A stretch of DNA of 64,000 nt, taken from Hyphochytrium catenoides. Its lineage: Eukaryota > Sar > Hyphochytriomycetes > Hyphochytriales > Hyphochytriaceae. Shown one piece after another: positions 1-15,236 of the stretch (positions within the stretch are counted from its first letter, which is position 1; every line of letters starts with the position of its first letter). The position numbers and the translations under genes are program-made. The DNA lies in the NCBI GenBank assembly GCA_900088475.1, contig FLMG01003587.1, forward strand, positions 9,536 to 73,535, read 5' to 3'. Below the pieces are notes generated by a model. That model did no database searches. It saw only the letters and a program-made list of their open reading frames with translations, and was not told the origin of the DNA.

Positions 1-652
1 GTTATCCCTGTCTTATTAATACTGCTTGTCAGTGGTCAGGGGGGCCATGGAGGGGACAGCCCACAAGCTTGGACACGATCCTTTTTTTCTCTCTCTCTCT
101 CTTCCTATACAAATAGAACTACTCTGTCTCTTTCTCTCTCTCTCTCTGTCCTTCTCTCCCACATCTCCATAATCCGCAGCTGCTGCATGAGTGCCCTTCA
201 GTCATCATCGCAAGGGACAGTCGCAAGAAAGACGATGGCACACAGGGGAACAAGAAACAGTGGCGATGAGGAGAGAGAGAAAAGGCAGGAAGGACACTGA
301 TAAGCACGAGAAGTGCACCACGCACTCTCCAAAGAATAACTTGATGCACCCCAATGCCCAACGTGGGACCTACATAAAAGAGAGAGAGAGAGAGTGAAGC
401 AGCAGAAGATCTGTGGCCAAAGCAACACTCTCTCCCCTTTCTTTTCCTACCTGCCTTCATGATCCTGCTCCTCCTCTTCCCGTTTCCTCATGCAGCGGCC
501 TCATCTCACTTTACAATTTGCCGCATCTCTGGAAGAAGAGGAAGCCACCGCGATCCCTAGAACCTAGTCCCCATCATAGTAAACTAAGAGCTGTTAGATC
601 TGCACCGTCCCATTCCATAGACAACAATTTGATCAGACAGAAGTAGACAAGG
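1..652. other. Upstream non-coding DNA with CT/GA tracts
   Basis: No reading frame here looks coding. It holds short pyrimidine runs around 87-105 and 121-150 and a purine run around 379-396. It probably contains the promoter and 5' UTR of the secreted-protein gene at 653, but no core promoter element stands out. Confidence 0.5.
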
Positions 653-1270
653 ATGAAGCTCCACAACCTCGCTCTTCTACCTGCTCTGGCTATCGTGGCC
701 TGCGTCTCTCTACAGCCAGCTTACTCTCAGACTACTACTCCCCTGCCGGAGCAGCCAAGTTCAAGCCCGTTCCCAGGGCCTGGTGTGCCTTCGCCAGATT
801 TCCCCGGCGAGTTTCCCACTCCAGAGCCTACAACCGTCTTCCCCTTGCCTAGGCCTGGCCCTCCATCCCCTTCATCACCTTTCCCAAGTCCTCCCGGATC
901 GCCTCCACCTACGAGTGAGGAACCCACAGCCACGCCAGGGGTGCCCACAAGTGGCCTTCCCGTCACCTCTTCCCCAGTAGGCACCTCACAGCCGGTCATA
1001 GTTCCCACCACTTCTCCTGGAAATGGTACTGGAAATGGGACTACGACGCCTACTTCAAGAAGTCCTCCTAGCACCAGGCCAACATCTGAGGGCCCTGGAG
1101 GTGATGACACGACTACGACTGAACCGCCAGCGGACGAGCCGGGCACAACTGAGAGCCCGTCATCAAAGTCCCCACAGTCATCTGCCCCGTCAAGAACGGT
1201 GGCAACGGGAACAGTAGTGGCTGTCAGCTTATCAGCCGTCTTCTCCTCTGTTGCCCACTACTTCTTCTAG
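653..1270 (+). CDS. Secreted mucin-like Pro/Ser/Thr-rich protein, probably GPI-anchored
   Basis: An intronless 205-residue protein. Residues 1-25 form a classic signal peptide: a short basic N-terminus, then a hydrophobic core ending near AYSQ. Residues 26-175 are almost wholly Pro, Ser, Thr and Gly, with N-glycosylation sequons (NGTGNGTT region) and many possible O-glycosylation sites, so the chain is probably an extended, disordered cell-surface stalk. The last ~20 residues are hydrophobic with no charged tail (TGTVVAVSLSAVFSSVAHYF), which is the form of a GPI-attachment signal preceded by small residues. No catalytic domain is visible. The start is the first ATG, directly before the signal peptide. 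It could alternatively be a tail-anchored type I membrane protein, but the lack of basic residues after the hydrophobic segment favours GPI. The exact function is unknown. Confidence 0.7.
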   Translation: MKLHNLALLPALAIVACVSLQPAYSQTTTPLPEQPSSSPFPGPGVPSPDFPGEFPTPEPTTVFPLPRPGPPSPSSPFPSPPGSPPPTSEEPTATPGVPTSGLPVTSSPVGTSQPVIVPTTSPGNGTGNGTTTPTSRSPPSTRPTSEGPGGDDTTTTEPPADEPGTTESPSSKSPQSSAPSRTVATGTVVAVSLSAVFSSVAHYFF

Positions 1271-2731
1271 GCTTCTTTGTCCTGATTTTGACCCTACCCT
1301 AGTCGACCTGCCGTCGTTGAGCTCATACTCCCTATATCAGCTCCTTCTTCTCTTCTCCTCTTTCGTCCCATCATCTCTGACACACATACTGCTGCAGCGA
1401 AACATTTTAACCACGCGATTAGCTAGGTGGAGGAGGAGGATGGATGTTGACACTCTTATTCTAAAGCAGTACCACCACTAATAAAGACATTTTCTTTGAG
1501 GAGCTTTTGCACTCTCGATCAGGGTGCTGGTACACCTGCCCACCGCTACATTTGTGCTCATCCATTATCTCTCTCGTGCCAGATCTCTTCTCCAAGCAGC
1601 AGCAGCCATGAGAGTCAGAGGACTTTATCAGTCAGGCAGGTCATATTAGCATTTCCTTTTCTCAGAGAAGAAGGGAGCCAGGGAATGTTCAAGCACCAGC
1701 ACCTACAAGTAGATAACAACAATCCAAGCTCTTCTTTTCCCTTCTGCTGCTGCTGCTGTTCTTCTTCTGCTTGATGCTGCTGCTGCTCTATTTATTGTTC
1801 GTTGGCCCTCAAGCTTACCACCATAACCATCAGAACCTTCGTTCCATCATCTTGCATATGAGATATACAAAGCCCGACCTTACTCTTCTCTCGTCCTCCT
1901 TCGTCTTCATGTTTATGATCCTGATCTTGCCCTTAGCGTCGTGGAGTAGTAGACGACAGCAGCATCAACAATAATGGTCATGGCTGGCTGGCGTTCAACG
2001 CCTCTGGTTTTCCTCTGCTGGATCGACCCCTCCTCATCATCATCACACAGAGTTCTCCTGCCATGTCCAACCGACGATAAGCCAAGGAGAGCAACTTCTT
2101 CTTCTTCTTCTTCAGATCATCATCAGCACTTTGTCCGTCATCACCGGCGGTCCATCCCCGCAGCAGTGGCAGGCAGCAGCGGCTCGCGCATTCACCATCA
2201 TCAATCATCATAGCAGATCCTCATCTATCATCATCTATAGATATTGGCCGGGCCGAACCCTCCACTATCTTCTCCTAACATCTCAACCACCTCCAGCCTG
2301 GTACCGCTAACGCCTAGCAATCGGACCTTCAACAGCTCCTTAATACAACTATACAAGAACAAGCGATAGCCAGAAGCCAGCTAAAGCGCTGACCGTTAGT
2401 GGTTATCAGATGTGGGGAAAAGCTGGTGGGCAGTGGCGCAAGAAGAATCAGAGAGAGGATCTTCCTCCTCGTGCCCGTTCGCCTCTAGAATGTAGGCAGA
2501 AGGTGTGGCTGCTCAGTTGAGGGCCAAGCCAATCGCTCCAGTTCTTCAAGAAGCTCAGACTCTTGACAGCCCTTTAATTAACCCTTTGTTCTGCATGCTC
2601 TGGGGTGGCGGAAGCCTCTGGGATGCCGTAGATAGTCCCGCGCTTTGCTTCTTCCTACTTTCTGTGAGAGGAACGACAGCATCGAGTCTCTTAAAAATAG
2701 GGCAGCATCGAAGGACGGCCTTCGTGGTGTC
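1271..2731. repeat. Intergenic DNA rich in trinucleotide simple repeats
   Basis: About 1.46 kb without a supportable gene. It carries a CTG run near 1743-1760, CTG/GCT again near 1771-1788, ATC/CAT runs near 2034-2047 and 2195-2240, and a TTC run near 2095-2115. The open frames over these runs (poly-His, poly-Ser, Leu-rich) are products of the repeats and not genes. The last ~200 nt should hold the poly(A) polymerase promoter. Confidence 0.6.
1480..1485 (+). terminator. AATAAA poly(A) signal candidate
   Basis: A canonical AATAAA lies about 210 nt after the stop codon of the mucin-like gene, in the sense orientation. It is the only clear hexamer nearby. Inference from position only. Confidence 0.4.
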
Positions 2732-6475
<3,744 letters not shown>

Positions 6476-6544
6476 AGAGAGAAGAAAAGGAAGCAGATTC
6501 ACTTATTTATTAGCCATCAAAGAAAGGATCAATGGCCATCTGCT

Positions 6545-8214
<1,670 letters not shown>

Positions 8215-8489
8215 CGTTATGCCAGCGGGGCTAATAGAATCTACGTCTTGTCACCAGACCGAGTAGTCAGAGCTTTGCAGCAGTGGAAGTGCAGGTCAGT
8301 GTCAGCTTCATCTCCACATCCAAGTTCCGCTCTCCACATCATCCGAAAGCCCATCTTCAACCCGCAAGCTGCTCTGTCAAGGCCAATGACAGATCTTTCG
8401 TGTCATCAGTCATCGGAGCCGACGAGAAAACTGATTTTCAAAATTAACTAAGTTGAATCATAATGTGATAACCCTATCAGTGGGAAACC

Positions 8490-8940
8490 CTATGATAACT
8501 TCTGGAGCACCAGCCGTAGATCTTTATGAAGATTCTGGATGAAGATCGCTACTCTATTGGATTGTCTCACACTATACTCTTGTTGAGCTTCAATCCTTCT
8601 TTGCGTTATACTAGTGCTTGACGGTCTCCATGGCTGAAAGGAGGCGCGGAATGGAGACCTGAAGGCCGTTCTGTCAGGGATCAGACCATACTTGGGCAAG
8701 GGTCGGCATATCGCATTGAAAGTTCTGACTCGCGTCAGGGTGCTGGTTATGCAGACATAGTAGGAGCCACTAGGAAACCAGAGCCTAACAGGCTGCTCCG
8801 CGTGAAGGGAGAGTCTCTACCACTCTCCGCTGAGTCCGCCGCCGTCCACTTTCGAGCTCACCAATGCGCTTCTTGAGATACTGAATGTAACTCCAAGCGG
8901 CGTCCGGTACCGAGCTATAAAAGGCCTTTTGCGATAAATA
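8490..8940 (-). CDS. Possible 3' exons of an unrecognised basic coiled-coil protein
   Basis: Two stretches look coding on the minus strand. One at about 8822-8930 contains AAWSYIQYLKKRIGELESG followed by an Arg-rich tail. The other at about 8490-8650 contains ITQRRIEAQQEYSVRQS and ends in a stop at 8490-8492. A strong GTAAGT donor near 8956-8961 lies just upstream in transcription order, so these may be the last exons of the long gene at 8980-14075. The phases do not join with the frame that ends at 8980. They could belong to a separate small gene starting at the ATG near 9013. No family recognised. Confidence 0.35.
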
Positions 8941-8979
8941 GATTGATTGAATAACTTACGTATGACCGACAGTCTACGC

Positions 8980-11900
8980 TTAGGCCCAACAGGTGCACTC
9001 AGAGGGTATTGCATGGCAAAGGAGACAGAGATCTTCAGCTTTTTGACCCAGTACTTTGGGACTGTCGTTATCTTGTGCGCCACCGATGTCGCCAGAAGGT
9101 CGCTCCATGTCCGCCTGGACATCACCGTGTCGTGGTTGGATGTCGTCTTGTGGCACTACCAGTTCCTCCTGATTCCCTATCAACGTGACTTGACCGTCAT
9201 GGGCAGTGTCGGACATCCTCCTCCTTGCGTTGATACTCTGAGAGCGCCTTCTTCTCTTTTCTTTCCTCAGAAGTTCCTGCGTCACCTTACTCATTCTCTC
9301 TTCCAACAACTTTTGAGCTTGTAGCTGCAATTGACGGTGTTTTTCATAGTTGGCCTCCATTCTTGACTGCCTACGCTGTTGGCTGTTCGTGGAATGGCTC
9401 TGAAGGCTTGTTTTGTCATCCTCAGCCATAGTTTCGGAAGTACACGTCCTCGCGGTCAACGTAGTCTGAGAAAAGAGATGGGGAGCGAGGCCATTGGCAC
9501 TTAGAAAGGGCAATGTATGGAGTCATAGAACTACAGCTGCACGGCATAGAAATCCGTTGCCCTTACCAGTGAGTCCGTTGTCCTTATCAGTGGACTGCAT
9601 GTCATTCCCTCTGACTCGTGAGTCTCGGAGGCCAAGGAGATAGAGGACTGTTCATGTTCTTCCAGCTGTGGCCCTGTAAAGCCCGCTCTGGACTCCTCTC
9701 CAGCTAAACCAGGACAGGGCGGATCTTGGCTTTCTTCTGCCGTTACCTTCCTCTCTACTGGCAAGGAATGGCTCCTCCCTCGCGGCTTTGGTCGCCCTGC
9801 CTCTTGGGCTTTTAATCCCTTAATCTGAACAAAGGTGTCAGGACTTATTAGACAGTATCGGGTCATATCCCTCAAGGCTGCATAAGGTATAAATGAAGGA
9901 TACAGAGGCAGCCAGAGATCGAGAGGATGGAGATGGAAGGGCAAACGGCCAGACAGGAGAAGGAATGGACGGTCAAGAGCCAAGGAACAATGTAGAGCGT
10001 TTGTCCATCGGAAGCCACTCCCTACCTCAATAAGGTGCCAACAGCCTCTCAGATCTTTTACGAACTCCATTCCCATCTCCGAGAGGCGGAACTTCATTCC
10101 TACAATGTGACAGCAGCCAGTTAGGGGTCGGTGACGAAGCTGGGAGGGTACTAGCAGACGTCTGTCGAAAGGAAGAGGAGGTCTGAGGAGAGAGGTACGA
10201 GTTCGAGAGCCCAAGGAAACATGAGATAGCGGATAAGTCTGACCACACTGAGCATCCAGGTCCTGCACAAGTTGGAGCACCAAGACCTCTAAGTCCTTCT
10301 CTGCCAGGACCTATGACAAAGCGCATATTAGGGGAAGGTGGTAGGGCAATGGTGAGAGCTAGAGATTGACGAAAGAAGGAAGCTTGAGCAGAAAATGACT
10401 CTGCCTACCACTGGCAGAGCTTCTGCCCGGCACCCGTGAAGCGAGCTTGTACTTGGGCAGAAAGTGGTGGTGCGCGCGTCAGCGTCCTCTTCCCCTTGGC
10501 CAGTTGCTGGATCGGATGCTGCTTCAACAGGGGAGGAAACTTTCCACATCAAAATTGGATTAAGGGCCTTCCTCCGCCACCAGACACGGACAACCCTGGA
10601 CAGGAAGGAGGGAGAGATGGGAAGAGAAGTTACCTTAGCGGGAGGACGCTAAGACGAGCTGACATCTAGGAGGAGTTCTCCCTAGTATAAGAATAGCAGG
10701 CAAGAAGACACCAGATCGGGCCTACCACTCCCTACGATTAGCCGTTAGGTAGGCTCTTCACTCCTGTCCACTGACTCCTAGTTCTACTCTCTCTCGCTCA
10801 GTGAACCTACCAGTGGTTGGCCTCCGCTGTACTGGAGGTATACCTTTGGATGGCGAAGGAGGTTGGGAGGCTCTTGCTCCTCCGCAGAGTTCCCTCTTCG
10901 AGCTCCTGAAAGCGCTCCAAAAGCTGCAAACTACCCTGAGGGTCTACCAGATACACCGTTCTCGCTTCTTCTCAGTTGTCCTTGTTCTCCTTCCTCCTTC
11001 TCCTCTCCCTACGTTCCACTTATCACTTCCTTCTTTCCTATAAGCTAACTCTTTCCCCTGGGCTATCTCACAGTAGTAGCCTCTCACTGATCTGGGGAAG
11101 CATGCTTCTCCTCTCCCCCGATTGTTTAATCTTCATTAGTATCTCTCCTTCACGTACCTCTCGCCGACTGTATAAAGGATAAACGGCATTACCGCCCTTC
11201 AATCTTCGAACCTTGACGACGGCAAGCGGATGGCCTAACAAGCACATGGTAAGCCAGATTGTTAGGATGCGCTAGAGGCAAGATCGGATGCAGTGTTTTT
11301 AAACAGGCGAGCAGTCAAATGAGACCGGGACCGTCATAGGGATAGATGCTTGATAATGGAGAAGACTGGACAAGAACAGGACCATCCAACTGAGTTCTTC
11401 CCAAGGAGTCGGTTCTTTCTCTTCTCCTGCCCGTAGTTGGCCAAATTACCTACAGACCACAGCGCGAACTTACCTCGCGTTGTGTCTCCATCAGCCATGA
11501 GCCGGGCTATGATTGCCTCCTTATACTCTGTCATCTCGTCATGGTCGGCTAGACAATGCAGACGGACAACATTCCTGCTTTCTCCTTCCACTCTGGAACT
11601 AAACAGCCAGAAAAATGACATCTTCCGATCTGCATCAAGTGAATGTTGGGAATCATCAGACAAATGATGAAGATGCTAAACCAAAGACGTAAAATATAAT
11701 ACGCGCCGGACAGCGAGACCGCTGGCTCGAGACACAGATGGAAGAAAGAGGTGGAAGAAGCGGTAGGAATTGAAGATAGAGGGTAGAAGTCCGTCTCCAT
11801 TCCCTGCTTTCGCTCTCTCCTAAGCCAGCCCATCGCGGTCTTCTCCGCTTCACCCTTTGCAGCTGTTGTCGTACCTAGGGTCTCAACTATGAACGTGTCA

Positions 11901-14075
11901 ACTATTGGAACCTTCAATCTCACTCCGTCCAGGAGTTTGAAGAACTGTGGCCCAGCACGGAGGGATCCCTGCTGATGCTGGAGAGAGGAGAACGAGATCA
12001 CATCCAGAAGCGCTTGCTTTTCTTTCTTCTCCCTCTCAGAGAGGGCGTCTGTCACTCTCTTTGGCGGCACAGGGATCTTTGTCCTTGTTACTCGTGCCCC
12101 TTGCGAAGCGCCCTCCGTATCTGGGGCTTCAGAACGAGGGCTGCTCTCTTTCTGGGGTCCACAATTTGCGGAAGCGCTAATGGCCTGTGCCTTATCTCTC
12201 TGCTTGGTTTTAGGGTGCTTTGCTACCTTCCTTTTGCCCGCCTTCTGCCGTAGACTGCAGGTTTCCAGTGACTCTTCGTCTCCCAGAGAATCCCTCACCT
12301 CTTCGGCATGTGCTTGAGTGAGATGAGGAGCTGTTTCAACGGAAGAATGGGAAGGGGCAGTGGAGGAAGAACCAATATCTTCTTCGCGACTCTCTTGATT
12401 GAAGGAGGAGGGAGGAGGAGAAGTACAAGGCCCCGGAAGCTGTTCCATATGAAAGCAAAGATAGAGGACGAGGGTGGGATATGAGGGTATGGACATTGCA
12501 AACAAACGGACAAGGGACAAGAACAGCGAAAGGAGGGGACAAACGATAGGACGGGGATACTGAGGAGCGAGCAAAGAGAGAGCACAAGCACTAAAGGTGG
12601 AAAAGCAGTGTGCCACGTTGATATACTGAATAGGGTCAATGTTCCTTACCCTTCCGCTTGACTCTGGGCACTCCTGATTTGAGGAACGGCATATTGCCTG
12701 TTCCCTCTGAGGGTGCTCCTTCTTCCCTCTACCTCGAATTTTATCTATGACCAAAAGGTAGTGGAGGAGTGGTCAGTGGAACAGAAAAGTTAGAGACACC
12801 AAGCAGAAGACGAAGCGCTGCGGATAAGGAGCGCTATGATGTAGGTCAAGAGCAGACAGAGAGCACAGACCTCGCTTCCTCCCTTGTGGAACTTCTTCTC
12901 GCCGGAACTTTTGGTCAATGAGTGGGAAACTCAAGCGGTCTTCGTCTTTCTCTTCCCTCCTATCTATTGATACTTCTCGGTCTGCCGCCTTTCCGTCGTG
13001 CTCTGCCTCTTCTGTCTCCGGCTGCGCAGAAGGCAAAAGTCTTCCCTTCTTCTGTAGGTTAGAGAGTATAGACTGTTTGATTAGCAGTCCATCGAGAGTG
13101 ACGTCCTCACATTCCTTCGTAAGCGAGTTAATCCTCCTGGTGGGGAGAGGGAAAATGAGAGAGGATAGGGTTAGAGAACAATAGGTTAGCCGGGAATCAG
13201 AGCTTAGGCTCTCAGGGGACTTGGTTAAGCGAAGGGCCAGCCGAGAACGGCAGCGATGGAGACATGTTGAAGGTATGATGTAAGGAGACTGAGAACTCCA
13301 GTGAAAAATCCGGTTTCTCTCTCTCCCTATCTCTCTCTGTCTCGTTTACTGTCTTCTTACTCTTCAATTAGATCAATCTTCTCTACCACGCCTTCCTTCA
13401 CATCTTTATTCGCCTTTCCTTGACTCTTGGCTAGTGCACCCAGAGAGGACGGTGCTCGGAAGTTTTTGGCATGATCAATGAGCTTCAGGAGCTGGCAGAG
13501 TGTCGCAGGGATGGAGTCCCAAACGGAGGCAAAGGATTGGCACGTAAGATCATTGCGGAGAAGCACAGGTGACAGTCTAGGGCGTCCGAGGAATAACAGC
13601 GAAGGCAAGAACGAAATTGGAACGAGTAGAGATGAGCAACAGAGAGAAGGACCCAGAAGTAGGGGAACAAGAAACTGCAGTAGAATTAAGAGAGAGAGAG
13701 AGACAGGGAGAGAGACAGGGATGGGGGAGAAAGAAAGAAAAGACACAGACAGAAAGCGAGGGCGAGAGAACCGAGAGAAAGGAGCCACAGTGAGGGTGTT
13801 TATTTTCCAATCTACCTTGGCTGCTGCTTTCCTTCTGGCAGCTTCACTAGCTGCGGTCGCCACCTGAGAGCTAGCAAGCTTCCAGGCCGTCGACTTATCT
13901 GTCCGCAGATGGTTGACGAGATCTGCCATCCTCACTGGAGAATCAATTTCCAGATCAGGCTTCAGCGGTCTTTCTTCGGAAAAGTCCTCTTCGAGGCCTG
14001 CTTGTCCCTAACTTTCCTCAATTGTTCGCTCTTCCTTCCCAGAATTTATGCCAAGCGTACGAGAGCCTCCTCCAT
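8980..14075 (-). CDS. Large unrecognised coiled-coil / disordered protein (multi-exon)
   Basis: A chain of minus-strand exons with good GT-AG sites. Best-supported blocks in transcription order: 14061-14075 (five-residue first exon MEEAL), 13816-14007, about 13361-13580, 12871-13136, 12650-12744, about 11875-12391, 11474-11629, about 10430-10545, about 10022-10312, about 9567-9875 and 8980-9465. The N-terminal third is predicted helical (ASEAARRKAAAK; SVWDSIPATLCQLLKLIDHA). The middle is a charged, Ser-rich, probably disordered stretch with many Lys/Arg. The C-terminal exon has a strong heptad-like segment (RQLQLQAQKLLEERMSKVTQ, then a KEKRRRRS basic patch) and ends in a Cys/His-rich tail, CLLCHAIPSECTC. 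I recognise no family. The first exon, the acceptor of the third block and the exons between 10000 and 11400 are uncertain, and two genes might be merged here. Confidence 0.5.
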
Positions 14076-14509
14076 GTTACATCGCTTGGAAAGCAAAGAG
14101 CTTTGTGTTGACCGGGAGAGCCTAACTATGGACAGCGCATATATAGGGAAGGACCACAAGGTTGAGAGACGTGCAGAGGAGGTGAAGACGATAACAATCT
14201 GGGGGAATAGAGCCAAAGGATGGAGAGGCTCCAGAGACCTCAGTATGAGAGCAAAGAAAGACTAGACAGCTCTGAGATCATGAGGGCAGGAAAGTGACAG
14301 GACCAAGAGCACTAGAAGAGAAGAAAAGGCAGGACGTAGCATTGATGACGACAAGGAACAAGAAAGACAGTCGCAAGGGGGAAGGGAGGTGGGGAAGGAA
14401 TATGCAGGAAGAGAGAGCGGAGAGAGAAAAGATAGAGAAGGAGAGAGAGAGAGAGGGGGAGAGAGAGGAGAAAGAGAGAGAGGCCTAAAAGTAGTGAGGA
14501 CCTTGCGCA

Positions 14510-14567
<58 letters not shown>

Positions 14568-15236
14568 GCGAACCTATTGAGAGCAAGTTGAAGTCTGCGT
14601 CCATTATCGGGACGCCATCCAAATCGTGAACGTAAGATACTTCTTCGCAGAATAACGGGAATAGTTACAATACGGCTTCCAAATATGAGGCATAAAAACT
14701 GCCAGAAAAGACGTTACCAGCTGGCTTACGGTTTCATTCCTGATTGTAGCATAGATAATTCCCAATATTTGAAATCATTTCCCGCGCAATCACAAACCGT
14801 AAGGCCAACCCTGGAGCACTCTCTCTCTCTCTCTCTCTCTCTGTTTTTTGTCTCTGTCTCTCTCTTTTTCTCTCTCTCTCGCTCTCTCTCGCTCTCTGGC
14901 CCCCTGCTCTCTCTCCCCTCTCCCCTCTCTCTTTGCTCCCTCCAACTTTCTATCATCGAAATACATCTCACCTTTGACATCACTGTTCTGCGGACAGTCC
15001 ATGCCTGGACTTCGAAGCTTCTCATCTCTTGGGACGTCTCTGTCCAATGTGTTCTCTCCCCTCCACAAGCTATCACCGTCATGTGACTTGGCTCCTGGCC
15101 GATCTTTAGTCCTATTCCTTCTCACGACTGCCTGTTTTTGATGAGAGCCGCAGTGTGACGGATCCTCATCGTCATAGTGTGCTGTCTCTTGCTCGGTCTA
15201 TCTCAATATATCTTAGTGGCACATTGAGGAAACAGG
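14076..15236. promoter_or_regulatory. Divergent intergenic region with purine and pyrimidine microsatellites
   Basis: This 1.16-kb stretch separates the minus-strand coiled-coil gene (start 14075) from the plus-strand helicase (start 15237), so it should hold both promoters. It is dominated by GA-rich DNA at about 14390-14490, a CT run at 14516-14564 and another CT-rich stretch at about 14819-14950. No open frame here is convincing. Confidence 0.5.
14516..14564. repeat. (CT)n microsatellite
   Basis: A perfect 49-nt CT run. Purine-rich GA sequence lies about 30-125 nt upstream, so the two blocks are complementary and could pair. Confidence 0.95.

Noticed and set aside
9870-9900. U12 donor GTATCCTTC on the minus strand
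   Set aside because: A perfect match to the U12 donor, but it lies only about 20 nt before a U2-type acceptor, so it cannot define an intron there.
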